From contig NC_014501.1 in NCBI RefSeq assembly GCF_000147335.1, positions 5,200,501 through 5,264,500 of the forward strand: a stretch of DNA of 64,000 nucleotides, given 5' to 3'. The notes under the pieces were generated by a model. The model was not told where the DNA came from. It did not search any database and saw only the letters and a list, made by a program, of their open reading frames with translations. Source of the DNA: Gloeothece verrucosa PCC 7822 (GTDB lineage: Bacteria > Cyanobacteriota > Cyanobacteriia > Cyanobacteriales > Microcystaceae). Position 1 is the stretch's first letter. Each line of letters opens with the position of its first letter. This document shows positions 24,934 through 34,982 of this stretch, in pieces. The position numbers and the translations under genes were made by a program.

Positions 24934-26352
24934 CTACTGTAGAACAAATCTAGCTAATCCCTTTCCGCTTTTGGCTTCAGAGATATGAGGGAGGCCGATG
25001 ACATTGGTTAAAATTTGAGTTTTCACTGCATCTACGCTAAGTGTTGGGTTTTGACAGCGATAAAGGGCTGCAATACCTGCTACATAGGAAGAAGCGATAC
25101 TTGTACCACTCTGGCCCTTGTAAGTTGACTGGCCCTGGTAGTCTCTTTCAACACTCGAGTACACATCAACCCCATAACCCATGAGATCGGGTTTGCTATA
25201 TTCTTGACCTTCTTCGTCCTTGACGCAACCGCTTCCGGAACAGTCCGCTAATTGGTGCTGATAATCTACTGCTCCTATAGCCAAAACTTCCTGGAATCCA
25301 CCTGGGTAGGTAAAGTTGTCTGGGTTATTTCCTACGGCAGCTATAACTATTACATTCGCTTGGATCATTTGATAGAGGTCGTATCTTAAAATCTTGAGAT
25401 ACAGTTCCAGTATTTCTTGCTTAGGAATGTCTGGAGGAGTAGGTGAGGAGGGTAAGCAGATAGACAGATTAACTACAGCCGGTTTGTTTTTATTGTTGTC
25501 GCTCTTGAAGTGTTCCATCAACCATTGTAGGCTTTTTCTGATTCGAAGATAGGTAGTGGTATGGGTTTCACTTTCAATGACAGAAGCTACATACAAATCT
25601 GCTTCAGGTGCTATACCTAGGGTCTTGCCAGCTATAACACCACAGATAGAAGTTCCGTGTCCTCCCGTATCAAAACCTCGGACATTACGAGGACTTGAGT
25701 CAGTGGGATTAAGGGGAATATAACTATAGCAAATGCTTTTGTCACAAAATTCTTGATGATCGGCATCAATTCCAGTATCTAATACACCCACTAAAACTCC
25801 TTCACCTTTAATCTTGTTTCGATGGGCTGTAGGGATACCACTTTCTTCAAGCAATCTTAGCCTAATATCAGAGGGATTTTCAGGGTTAGAGCTATCAGTC
25901 AACGCCTCTTGGGTTTGGGTTAGAACAGACACCGGAAAATCATCGATGAATTCATATCGATTTGCTAGTGCATTTTTGGCTTCTTGTTTCTCTTGTTCGT
26001 TACGAAAAAAAACCGTAGTGCTGCCCAGTACATCTGGCCCAATATACACTCCTTTATCATGACGGGTAATTAATCTCTCTCGGTGACAGATCTCCGGATG
26101 ACTACTGCCGGCTTCGTCTCTTAGAGAAGATTTTATTTGTGCTAAATTTTTTAATCCGATTTTGGGCATAGTTTCTTGCAGTTGCTCTATACCCAGATGA
26201 TCTAATATTAAACTCGGGTTGCGGGCCTGTACGGCTGGAGAATAAGTCAGACTATATTGATCTTCTCGAGCAATCTTAGGAATAAGGAAACAAGTTTTTG
26301 GAAACTCTTGCTTTAAAGAGTTAAGCAGGTCACTTGTATGTGATTGGTTCAT
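24934..26352 (-). CDS. subtilisin-like (S8) serine protease
   Basis: 472 residues with a full catalytic set: Asp192 in LVGVLDTGID, His232 in GGHGTSICG, Asn342 in AAVGNN (oxyanion), Ser418 in SGTSIASSYVAG. About 180 residues precede the catalytic domain with no signal peptide, so it is probably cytoplasmic or exported by an unusual route. The N-terminal part may act as a propeptide or sensor. In the same direction as the small Cys-rich exported gene, 26 bp away, thus likely one operon. Confidence 0.93.
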   Translation of the reverse strand: MNQSHTSDLLNSLKQEFPKTCFLIPKIAREDQYSLTYSPAVQARNPSLILDHLGIEQLQETMPKIGLKNLAQIKSSLRDEAGSSHPEICHRERLITRHDKGVYIGPDVLGSTTVFFRNEQEKQEAKNALANRYEFIDDFPVSVLTQTQEALTDSSNPENPSDIRLRLLEESGIPTAHRNKIKGEGVLVGVLDTGIDADHQEFCDKSICYSYIPLNPTDSSPRNVRGFDTGGHGTSICGVIAGKTLGIAPEADLYVASVIESETHTTTYLRIRKSLQWLMEHFKSDNNKNKPAVVNLSICLPSSPTPPDIPKQEILELYLKILRYDLYQMIQANVIVIAAVGNNPDNFTYPGGFQEVLAIGAVDYQHQLADCSGSGCVKDEEGQEYSKPDLMGYGVDVYSSVERDYQGQSTYKGQSGTSIASSYVAGIAALYRCQNPTLSVDAVKTQILTNVIGLPHISEAKSGKGLARFVLQ

Positions 26353-27023
26353 AAAATATTAAGTATATTGACAAAAGTCTAGTTATATAACTTTAAAGTA
26401 GAGAGCCAAGAGGAGGCGGTGCGGTATTGACATAAGGGAGGGTTTTATCAGTATAGTTAGTGTTGTACTACTGGGCCTGTAAACTTCACAACATTTATTA
26501 AATTTAACCTCCATCCGCAGGAATAATATAGCCGTCGAATCGGAGAAAAAGCTTAATTATCAATAGCACCGTGTAGAACACTGTCTCGACTTGTAACGAA
26601 TTTTATCTATTCTGTCGGGAAGGCAAGCTGTTATTTTCCCTCTAAGAACTTTTTTAGCCGCCAGATTATTGGCTCAAAATTCGTTGTAAGCAGTTTTTAT
26701 TGATAACTAAGCTTGACTTTTAAAGCTGATATGGCTATAAAATTTGAGTAACGGGTTTCAAGTTATAGTTAAATTTTCTAAATTCATCAATTTGTTTTTT
26801 TGTATAAGATCTATAAGTAACATAATTTCCATCTCTACTCTCACTGAGCTTAATAGCAATTTTTCTGGATAAAAATCTTGATTTTTCAAGAATTCTACTT
26901 GGGTGCATCTGTATAAATATTATGAATAATCCATCAAGAAAACAATGGGATAAAATCAGGTATTTGATTAATTAATAATCCCCCAAAAATCTGTAAGTCA
27001 GGAAAAGTCAGGAAAAGTGAGGT
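26353..27023. other. 671-bp spacer, no gene seen
   Basis: AT-rich with no convincing frame in either strand. Near 27000-27020 there is a short direct repeat GTCAGGAAAA/GTCAGGAAAA/GTGAGG just after the TpsB gene end. Promoter of the protease-TpsA-CHAT operon must lie near 26360-26500 but no clear boxes were picked out. Confidence 0.5.
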
Positions 27024-28781
27024 TTAAAAAGGATTGTAGTTTACCGAAAAATAAAGACCCTGCTCTTGCAAAGACCTCTTTTGATAATCCACATCAGTCA
27101 AAGGAATACCCCAATCAAAGCGAAGCGTCAACTTATCCCCCATCTGCCAACGCAAACCTAAACCCACACCTACTAGAGTATTATTATCTGGGGTAGGAAT
27201 CGGATTATCTGCCGTATTCCAGCCCACGCCAAAATCGAGAAAGCTCACAACTTGCAACAGGCCTTTGATGCTTTCTACCCTCAAAATAGGCAGCCGCACT
27301 TCTGCCGAAGCAAAAAACCCTTTATCTGTCAATAAGTAATCTTGCGTATAACCTCGGACACTATACAATCCTCCTAAAGGAAATTGCTCTAAGGGTACTA
27401 GAGGACTGTCTGACAACTGTAAGTCAGAACGAAGCACCAATAACATATCAGCCGCCAAAAGCCGCACATACTGCCCCTGTATTCGCCAATCAAAGAACTC
27501 ACTATCCGGAGGTTGATCGTTGATAGTGCTATCAAAAGCATTAACCCCTATATTAAACTGCGATCGGGCAGCCAAGACTTCTTGACGACTGCGCTGAGTC
27601 CATTCCTGAAACAACCGTAGTGTAGATATTCTTGTTCTTCCTCTCTCATCAGCACCGGGCGAAAGCGGAAACTCTACCCCGAAAATTTTACTTCGACTTT
27701 CCTGCCGCGATGCAGTTATTCCAAAAGCCAATTCTTGAGTAGGATTTTGAATGACAGGTTGACGAAAACTTAACTCAACATAGGGAGCATCGCTAGTAAT
27801 ATTTAATTCGTTAAAAGGTTCTTCAATGACTTTAGAGTCTGTTACTCCCCCTGACAAAATAACAGTCGCATTACGAGGATTAACGGGAATGATATAGCTG
27901 AGGTTAACATTATCACTGCCATCACTATTAAGATATTCTACAGACAACCCATCGCCAAAGCCGATTAAATTCTGATGATTAAGACGAACTCCTCGCCTAA
28001 AAGTCCCTACACTCGGTATGCGGCTATTATCCCCATATAATTCCATATTAAAAGTATCTGCTTCAGTAACTTTAACGGTTAAAATACTCAAATCCGCACG
28101 AGAACCAGCAGATAATTGGGCAGATATGTTTTTAATTAAAGGGTCAAGTTGTAATAGTTGCAAAGCTTCTAGTAAACGGTTTTGATTGAGGGGTTTAGAA
28201 GCCGCCACTTTCAAACGAGAGCGAATATAATCAGGATTGAGCCGCCCCTTAACGGTAACATTAATTTCCTCAATTCCTCCTTCGATAATTTCGATTTTGA
28301 CGATGGCTCCTTGTGCGGCTAAAATTTGATTAGCTGGAATAATTGCACCTGAATTAATATATCCAGCGTCAGTATAAAGTTTTGTCACAGCCGCCTCGAC
28401 TTGCAACAGTTGGGCAAAGGTAAGGGGACGCTTCGTAAATGGGGCAGTTATTTTAGCCAATTCTTCGTTGCTAAATACCGTATTGCCTTCAAACTCGAAC
28501 CGACTCACGGTAATTGTTCCAGGGATGTTGGAGGGATAAGGAGAAGAAGAAGGCGTTGGCGTTGGACTCTTTGGAGGAACTTCTGGTAGGGGTTGTGGAC
28601 TGGGGTGTTGTGGGGGACTAGAAGGAATAGGGTTAGGACTTTGAGACAAGATTGTTGAATTTAAAAATAAAAATTCATTTTTTAAAGCTTTTTGAGGATA
28701 TGTCTCAGCGAAAACCGGCATTACCTCTATTTTTAGCAAAAAAATCAAATAAACTAATTTTTTAGGACAAATATTCGACAT
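27024..28781 (-). CDS. TpsB outer-membrane transporter (ShlB/FhaC/HecB family)
   Basis: 585 residues. N-terminal export signal, a Pro/Ser-rich linker (SPNPIPSSPPQHPSPQPLPE), two POTRA domains (SRFEFEGNTVFSNEELAKI; GGIEEINVTVKG) and a 16-strand barrel ending with the aromatic YFSVNYNPF. Contains RGY (LYSVRGYTQDY), a barrel-lumen motif of this family. Secretes TpsA exoproteins; the nearest candidate is at 22061-24430. Separated from the protease gene by 671 bp, so probably its own transcript. Confidence 0.93.
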   Translation of the reverse strand: MSNICPKKLVYLIFLLKIEVMPVFAETYPQKALKNEFLFLNSTILSQSPNPIPSSPPQHPSPQPLPEVPPKSPTPTPSSSPYPSNIPGTITVSRFEFEGNTVFSNEELAKITAPFTKRPLTFAQLLQVEAAVTKLYTDAGYINSGAIIPANQILAAQGAIVKIEIIEGGIEEINVTVKGRLNPDYIRSRLKVAASKPLNQNRLLEALQLLQLDPLIKNISAQLSAGSRADLSILTVKVTEADTFNMELYGDNSRIPSVGTFRRGVRLNHQNLIGFGDGLSVEYLNSDGSDNVNLSYIIPVNPRNATVILSGGVTDSKVIEEPFNELNITSDAPYVELSFRQPVIQNPTQELAFGITASRQESRSKIFGVEFPLSPGADERGRTRISTLRLFQEWTQRSRQEVLAARSQFNIGVNAFDSTINDQPPDSEFFDWRIQGQYVRLLAADMLLVLRSDLQLSDSPLVPLEQFPLGGLYSVRGYTQDYLLTDKGFFASAEVRLPILRVESIKGLLQVVSFLDFGVGWNTADNPIPTPDNNTLVGVGLGLRWQMGDKLTLRFDWGIPLTDVDYQKRSLQEQGLYFSVNYNPF

Positions 28782-29132
28782 TAGCTGGACAAATAACGAT
28801 TAAAATTTTCTAATCAGACTCTACCCTCTGGCGGGGTTTAAAATAATTTACTATGATTGCCTCTATTTCTGTCGCAAAAGGGATAAAATTGCAAGCCGGC
28901 TCAAGCTTGTCTGGAATTTAACAGTCCATACCCCCTTTTCTTGTGGCAAAAAACCGATATAAGACCGGCAAAAATTTTCCGCATTGTCGATCAAATGTAG
29001 TTGTGAGGTTCAGCTAATGTTGTATGCGCCCAACCTGTAGCATAGCAAAGATTTACCTCATGATGATGAGGAAGCTATATTTAACGATAAAATTAGTAAT
29101 AATGCCTCCCATCCTAATCCTAAAAATCACCT
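28782..29132. other. 351-bp spacer, no gene seen
   Basis: Between divergent genes (TpsB minus, DUF928 plus). It must contain both promoters. No ORF, repeat or strong hairpin was recognised. Confidence 0.5.
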
Positions 29133-29987
29133 ATGCTAAAGAACCAACAATTACTCTTTATAATTACCATAGGATGGTCGCTAGTAGGGACTAATTCTAT
29201 AAATGCTCAATCGACGATTCGTGTCACTAGCGTAAATAAGCAGCCTATAAATCATTCTTGGCCAGCACCGTCCAAGACTCAACAGTCATCCACCAACCGG
29301 ATTGACCATCAACCTACTATCAATCCTATCACTCAAGTATCTTTCACCCCTCCTCCCAAGGAAGGAAAACCTGATAAAACGACAGGCGCAGGCTCACGTC
29401 AGGATGGGCAATGTCCTCAAGATCTGACGCAATTCACCACTCCTGACACCTCATCAAGTAAACTGTCTCTAGCGGCACTTGTACCGAATAGCAACTACGG
29501 CTTAACAGGAGCAGAACGTCCGACTTTTTTGGTTTACCTGCCAAAAACCTCTGCCAAACAAATTGTTTTAAGCATCAAAGAAGAGGGTATTAAGCACTAT
29601 TCTCAAACTTTCTTGCCCATAACTCAATCAGCAGGAATCATCAAAATAAAGCCTTCTGACGATACACCGCCTCTACAAGTCAACAAAAATTATCAGTGGG
29701 CTGTTGTATTAGTTTGCGGAGAAAGGCCCGGACCTAACGATCCCATGATTGCCTCATGGGTACGCCGAGTGGATCTTCCTAACTCAACTTCTCAGCAGTT
29801 AGCCGAAAAAACTCCCCTAATGCAAGCGGCTTGGTATGGTAACCAAGGAATTTGGTATGATTCTCTAGTGGCTCTTGCTCAAGCTAGACAAGTTCAATCT
29901 CATCAATATTCCATGACACAGATCTGGGCTAACTTTCTGACCTCTGTTGGATTGGAGTCATTTTCAAATGAAAAATTGCAATTTTAA
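29133..29987 (+). CDS. DUF928 domain protein, exported
   Basis: 284 residues. Short hydrophobic N-terminus (LLFIITIGWSLVGTNSINAQ) as a signal peptide. A low-complexity Ser/Thr/Pro linker precedes the DUF928 domain: LAALVPNSNYGLTGAERPTF, YLPKTSAKQIVLSI, NYQWAVVLVCGERPGP. DUF928 genes accompany CHASE2 and TPS genes in cyanobacteria; role unknown. The 3' end overlaps the convergent AAA/CHASE2 gene by 4 bases. Confidence 0.85.
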   Translation: MLKNQQLLFIITIGWSLVGTNSINAQSTIRVTSVNKQPINHSWPAPSKTQQSSTNRIDHQPTINPITQVSFTPPPKEGKPDKTTGAGSRQDGQCPQDLTQFTTPDTSSSKLSLAALVPNSNYGLTGAERPTFLVYLPKTSAKQIVLSIKEEGIKHYSQTFLPITQSAGIIKIKPSDDTPPLQVNKNYQWAVVLVCGERPGPNDPMIASWVRRVDLPNSTSQQLAEKTPLMQAAWYGNQGIWYDSLVALAQARQVQSHQYSMTQIWANFLTSVGLESFSNEKLQF

Positions 29988-32668
29988 ATATTAGTTTGCT
30001 TTTTATCAATAAAAGCTTGATTTTTCTTACTTTCTGACAGTTTGAGATAGGCAATTGCTATGTGGCCTGCCTCTGGATACTCTCGGCAAACTTCTAAGAG
30101 TTCTGTCAAAGTGTAGTGCAATAAAAGTTTGTCGAGTTGTTTATTGGCAATAGTGACTAAAGCGATGGCACCCGCCAGGAATGTCATGCTCGAGGGAACC
30201 ACAGGAACCCACCAACCTTGCAAAAACAAGATATAGGCTAACCCAAATAGCCCTATACTGATCAGCAACAAACCTATAGCCATCACCACAGAAGATTTAT
30301 TCCACCAGCTTATCCCGGCTCCCAATACAGCTAGGGCAAAAATCCATAACCATTCTAAAGGCTCTTTCCAAACCCGCAGCAGAGGCCGCCCATCTTTTGA
30401 AGCACTAATGATTTGGCTGATAATATTAGCATGAATAAACACCCCTGGCATAGGAGTAGGAGAATTAAACCAATTACTGCTGTAAGGGGTATAAAAGAAA
30501 TCATTAATGCTTTGGGCTGTTGTTCCGAGCAGGACGAGGCGAGAGCGGAAACTATTAAGCGGAATTTGGTTATTAAGCACTTGTGTCAGCGAAAAATTTA
30601 AAAAATCCGCCTGAGAACCTCGAAAATTGAGTAATATTTGATAGCCTCCTGACTGAGCGCAAACATAACCCCCATCATTGGCTTCAAAGCGTTTAAAGGT
30701 TGCTTTGCCTAAAAGGATAGTATAGGGATCATTATCAAGGGTTTTCTCAGTGATTCCTTGAGCCTCTAGATAGTTTAAGGCGAGTTTTAGGGCTAAACTA
30801 TAGCGAACTTTATTATCAGAGAGCCTCACAGACAACAAGGCGCGGCGTATTTTACGGTCTGTATCTATAACGACATCAGAAAAACCCACTTGTCCACGCT
30901 CACTTAAAATCGCAGGAGGAGCAATTGGATTTTCTACGACTTTTTCAATGCCAAATAAATTAGGCGTTGATTGAAATAATTTAATTAAATTGTTATGACC
31001 GGGTTCTACGGGTAAATCTCGATAAAGATCTAAACCAATGGCTTGAGGATTTTGGGCTTTAATATTAGTAATTGCTTGAGCCAAACTAAGATCAGGTATA
31101 GGCCATGTTCCGATTTTTTTAAGGTCTGACTCATCGATAGTCACAACGACGACTCGTTTTTCTATGGGTTCTGTAAGTCGCCAACGAAAAAATTGATCTA
31201 GCATTCCCCATTCTAATTCTTGCAGCAAGCCGCTATTACGTAGCAGTAGTATAGGAATAGTCACACCGATGGCAACTAGAGCGAGCCAATACCCTGCTAT
31301 GCGCTGTTTTTTAACTGTCTCTCTGGCTTTTTGCCTTGCTGTGGCCAAAAACTGGCTGGCTTTTTCAATGTTATGAAGTGCTGATTGCGCTTGCCGTTTG
31401 GCTAAATCTTGACTAGCAACTAAATATTGATAATCTAAATCACTGAGGCTTTTACCCAATGCCCAAGCTAAAGCATCCAGTAAGCTTTGTCCTTGTAATA
31501 AATAGGATTCATCCTGACAATTTGACGCTGACCAGGCGGTGATCGCTGTTCCATAGGGACGTAACTGACATAATTTTTCTTGTAGCCATTTTTCATTAAA
31601 CACAGATTCATAAATACGATTATAAACTTTTAGTTTTCCCTGTTGTTCTACTACTAACCCAGACAATCGTAATTCTAGATGTTCAGGACTTAACTCGGCG
31701 GCAATCTCTCCCTGATCCCGAATATTTTGATAAAGTCCTAATAGTCGGCTTAATTTTGCTTGATTTCTGTAACAAATTCTGTCTCGAATCGTTCTTAAAT
31801 GCTCCGGCTCATCTTGAGATTCCCAATTTTCAATAATACGTGACCTGACCACTTGTTCCACTGAGAAAAAATTATTAATAGTTGACTCATCGACCACAAG
31901 ATTACAGAGTTTTTGGGTAAGAAAGGGTTGCCCGCCCGTCCAATCTAATATTTGCTTCATCACAGCTTTAGGATTATCGACTTTTCCTTGCAACCCCTTA
32001 ATTAAAGGTTGTACTTCGTGAAGTTGAAAGCCCTGTAATTTGATCGCTTTGCCAATATTAAAGGGGGTTTGTGTCTTATCTTGAATTAAATCGTTAGGAG
32101 TGGCTACCCCCAGCAGGGCAAAAGTTAAGCGTTTATATTCAGCATTAATATTTCGTTGTCCTAAAAAGAAGCGAATGAGGGCAAAAAAATCATTTAAAGA
32201 GAATTTTTGACTGAGAACTCGATCAATTTCATCGATAAAAACCACTATGTTTTCTCTGATTTCGACTAATAATACTTCTTCGACAAATAAACTTAAACGC
32301 TGTACAGGAGATAATAGATCTCGTCGTTCTCGCCACCAAGTCCGCCATTGAATTTTAGAATTAAGTTGACAACTACTGACTAATGATTGAACGATACCGG
32401 CATACCACTGTTCTGGGGTCATTTCTTGTTTTCCCATGCCGGTTAAATCAATAAAAGCACAGATGGTTCCTTGGGCCTGTAGTTTTTGCATTGTCCGCAC
32501 CCGTAAGCTAGATTTACCCATTTGTCGGGAATTAAGGACATAACAAAACTCTGCCGCCACTAAAGCTTCATAAAATATCGAGTCAGCTTGTCGAGTTACG
32601 TAACTAGGCGCTTGACTATCAAGGCTGCCTCCTACTTGGTATTCAAATTTTGATTGATTTGGTGTCAT
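29984..32668 (-). CDS. AAA-like (AAA_35) and CHASE2 membrane protein
   Basis: 894 residues. N-terminal AAA_35-type NTPase: YVLNSRQMGKSSLRVRTMQK (P-loop near 45-55), FIDEIDRV as Walker B, GGQPFLTQKLC. Middle coiled helix, then TM (GYWLALVAIGVTIPILLL), an extracytoplasmic CHASE2 sensor (VVVVTIDESDLKKIGTWP, AIGLDLYRDLPVEPG, FFYTPYS), and three C-terminal TM helices (LEWLWIFALAVLGAGISW and following). Lacks a cyclase or kinase output, so the NTPase domain is the output. Ligand unknown. Confidence 0.9.
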   Translation of the reverse strand: MTPNQSKFEYQVGGSLDSQAPSYVTRQADSIFYEALVAAEFCYVLNSRQMGKSSLRVRTMQKLQAQGTICAFIDLTGMGKQEMTPEQWYAGIVQSLVSSCQLNSKIQWRTWWRERRDLLSPVQRLSLFVEEVLLVEIRENIVVFIDEIDRVLSQKFSLNDFFALIRFFLGQRNINAEYKRLTFALLGVATPNDLIQDKTQTPFNIGKAIKLQGFQLHEVQPLIKGLQGKVDNPKAVMKQILDWTGGQPFLTQKLCNLVVDESTINNFFSVEQVVRSRIIENWESQDEPEHLRTIRDRICYRNQAKLSRLLGLYQNIRDQGEIAAELSPEHLELRLSGLVVEQQGKLKVYNRIYESVFNEKWLQEKLCQLRPYGTAITAWSASNCQDESYLLQGQSLLDALAWALGKSLSDLDYQYLVASQDLAKRQAQSALHNIEKASQFLATARQKARETVKKQRIAGYWLALVAIGVTIPILLLRNSGLLQELEWGMLDQFFRWRLTEPIEKRVVVVTIDESDLKKIGTWPIPDLSLAQAITNIKAQNPQAIGLDLYRDLPVEPGHNNLIKLFQSTPNLFGIEKVVENPIAPPAILSERGQVGFSDVVIDTDRKIRRALLSVRLSDNKVRYSLALKLALNYLEAQGITEKTLDNDPYTILLGKATFKRFEANDGGYVCAQSGGYQILLNFRGSQADFLNFSLTQVLNNQIPLNSFRSRLVLLGTTAQSINDFFYTPYSSNWFNSPTPMPGVFIHANIISQIISASKDGRPLLRVWKEPLEWLWIFALAVLGAGISWWNKSSVVMAIGLLLISIGLFGLAYILFLQGWWVPVVPSSMTFLAGAIALVTIANKQLDKLLLHYTLTELLEVCREYPEAGHIAIAYLKLSESKKNQAFIDKKQTNI

Positions 32669-32885
32669 TTATACGGGCTTTAATTTTCCTTCACGAGGCA
32701 GGAGTAACAATAATTTCTAATCTCATCCTAGCTTTTCGTTTTACAGATGGTGACCCTCACCTGACTTTTCCAGACTTTTTACATTCATGACCTGACTTTT
32801 TCTGATTTTTGTCGGGACTGAATCGGCAATTTCGGGAACAATTCCTGATTTTTTTGCCTTACCTTTTACTCTCTTAATGTTACAT

Positions 32886-34244
32886 TTATAAAACGCGGCG
32901 GAAATACTCTCGATATAAATTACACCGAGGTATTACCATATTATCGAGTCGTTGCACTAATCCTATACTATGTAATTTATAAATTTGTATCGACTCTAAC
33001 TCAACTGGTTCTGATGAGTTAACCACCCTTTTGAAAGCCTCAGCTAATTCTGAGTTTTTTTTGAGAATTTCTAACTGTCGGCGTAAATGATTATTATAAA
33101 TCCCTGATTCTGTAGAAGCTTGTTGTAATAACTGTTCTAGGTTTATATTATTGGCTTTCACTTGATACATAGCCAACTGTCCTAAATAAGGATGTCCTCC
33201 CACCATTTTCATCAATTTTTCTACCTGAGACTCATGCCAATTGAGGGCATAAAGATCAGCTAATTTTTTTACCTGCTTTTGCTCAAATTCCTTTAATTCT
33301 ATAGGGACTCCAGCATTAAACGGAGATTGATTCATATCTAAAGGAATATAACATTCCGTAGAATGTGCCATCACTAAGCGCAGTTGTTTCCAGATGGGAG
33401 AAATTTTTCCCTTTTCATGCCAACTTCTTAGCATCCCGAAAAAGTCTTCAACTACATCAATATAAGTAAAAATTCGCTCAACTTCATCTAATCCCAATAC
33501 CAAAGGACAGTTGATCGTTGTCAACAAATACTCTTCAAAATAGACCGTACAATTATCATTGCTTCCTAAAATATCTGTATCCCAATAATTATTTAACTGA
33601 TTTTCGATTTTTAACTGACGGCTAACCATTAAACAAAGCCAGCGTAGAAACTTATCTAAATTGGTTAAAATACTGCGCTCTACACTGCTCAAATTTAAAT
33701 ACACAGTTTGATAATTATGGGATTGGGAATATGCTATAATTCGAGTTAGTAAGGAAGTTTTACCCATCAGCTTTGGCGCTTTAATCCGAATCAGAGAACC
33801 CGGTTTAATAACAGTTTGATAACAAAGTTCTTCTACAAAGTCTCGCTCTAAATAAAAAGGGGAATTTAAAGAAACTGATCCCTCCGGAAAGGATAAGTCT
33901 GTTACTGATGAAACCGTTGGCAATTTGACAGTCGTGTTAGGGTTACTTAATCGAGTCTGCTGTTTGGCCCATGCTCTTTCCATTGCCCCTTTAAAATTAC
34001 TTTTATTAACATCTTCTCCTAAAGCAATAGAAAGCTTTTGCCATAATTTAGGCCCGATATCTCCTCTGAGATAATTAACAGAAAGATGATAAATTTCTCC
34101 CATTTTTTCATAAGTAAAACCTTGCCAAGCTCCTTGTAAAACTTGCATTTCAACATCTTTAAGATATTCTTGAAAATTCTCAAAGAGGACTTTCTCTGCA
34201 ACTTGTTTAGCTTGTTCCCAACTGAAAGCTGATTTGTCATTCAT
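32886..34244 (-). CDS. vMAP-type HTH plus AAA-like NTPase
   Basis: 452 residues. The first ~100 match the vWA-MoxR-associated N-terminal helix-turn-helix (LQGAWQGFTYEKMGEIYHLS). AAA_35-type NTPase follows: IRIKAPKLMGKTSLLTR (P-loop), PLVLGLDEVERIF (Walker B), GGHPYLGQLAMYQV. Related to the NTPase part of the neighbouring CHASE2 protein, on the same strand 217 bp upstream. Proteins of this set are linked to signalling and conflict systems; the job here is unknown. Confidence 0.85.
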   Translation of the reverse strand: MNDKSAFSWEQAKQVAEKVLFENFQEYLKDVEMQVLQGAWQGFTYEKMGEIYHLSVNYLRGDIGPKLWQKLSIALGEDVNKSNFKGAMERAWAKQQTRLSNPNTTVKLPTVSSVTDLSFPEGSVSLNSPFYLERDFVEELCYQTVIKPGSLIRIKAPKLMGKTSLLTRIIAYSQSHNYQTVYLNLSSVERSILTNLDKFLRWLCLMVSRQLKIENQLNNYWDTDILGSNDNCTVYFEEYLLTTINCPLVLGLDEVERIFTYIDVVEDFFGMLRSWHEKGKISPIWKQLRLVMAHSTECYIPLDMNQSPFNAGVPIELKEFEQKQVKKLADLYALNWHESQVEKLMKMVGGHPYLGQLAMYQVKANNINLEQLLQQASTESGIYNNHLRRQLEILKKNSELAEAFKRVVNSSEPVELESIQIYKLHSIGLVQRLDNMVIPRCNLYREYFRRVL

Positions 34245-34339
34245 CGTTACTCAAAATTTCTTAAAATTTTATAACTAAATTTTAGTCTACAGTAACTAAA
34301 CAAATCCGAAAAATTCCCGCCGCCGTCGTGAGAGCATCC

Positions 34340-34605
34340 CTTAAACTTAATGAAGACCGGATTTTAGCAACAGTAAATATTGCAGATTTGAAAAATTTTG
34401 TTAATTTTGTTTTCGATGATTTCTAGGGTTTCTAGACCAAAGTGAGCAACGATACGTTTAGCCTTGACTTCTCCCCGCTCTAAAGAGACAAAGTATGATC
34501 TCGCATGGGTTGATCGAGATACATAGCATAAAGGAGGGGAGCATCTAAGCCGGTTAAGAGTTTTTCAGTGACCATTAAAATTTTTCGGGACTCTCCAATT
34601 ATGAT
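34340..34605 (-). pseudogene. remnants of type I restriction HsdR and a RecD-like helicase
   Basis: Near 34480-34600 a minus-strand frame reads RKILMVTEKLLTGLDAPLLY and AMYLDQPMRDHTL, the motif V/VI region of HsdR (recalled EKLLTGFDAPILYAMYLDKP). Just below, AKRIVAHFGLETLEIIEN resembles the helix-hairpin-helix of RecD2-type helicases, less sure. Both lack everything else. Confidence 0.55.
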
Positions 34606-34663
34606 AAAGGTTGAATGCGGCACATAATATCTTTGAGGGTAACCTAGATAAATCACTGAAATA

Positions 34664-34921
34664 ATGATTAGTCTGATTTTAGTAATAGTAGCAGTAGCCA
34701 TCGCTTTTTTAGTCGGGATGTGGTTGGGAATGGCAATGAGTTTATCGCAAAAGGAGCCAAAACCACCCAGAGAGATTACAGAGTCAGAAAGAGAGCAAAT
34801 TTTAGAGGTACTGCGTCAACGGCGAACCATACAGGCTCTTAAACTCTATCGTAAATGTTCGGGAGCATCCCTAAAACAAGCGGCTGAAGCGATCGAAGAA
34901 TTAAAAAAACAATTAAATTAA
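34664..34921 (+). CDS. single-TM protein with ribosomal L7/L12 C-terminal-like domain
   Basis: 85 residues. N-terminal TM helix (LILVIVAVAIAFLVGMWLGM), then RRTIQALKLYRKCSGASLKQ AAEAIE, which has the pattern of the L7/L12 C-terminal domain (IQAIKLYRE.TG..LKEAKEAVE). In cyanobacteria such short membrane proteins occur singly; function unknown. Confidence 0.75.
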   Translation: MISLILVIVAVAIAFLVGMWLGMAMSLSQKEPKPPREITESEREQILEVLRQRRTIQALKLYRKCSGASLKQAAEAIEELKKQLN

Positions 34922-34982
34922 TACTGGATCAAATTTGGCTGTATTGTACACTATATAAAAATTAGGTAAGTTTTTGATTGAT

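Noticed and set aside
26353..27023. possible ncRNA or riboswitch upstream of the protease operon
   Set aside because: No conserved fold or known motif could be picked out by eye.
30413..30601. plus-strand frame opposite the CHASE2 gene
   Set aside because: Shadow of the minus-strand gene.
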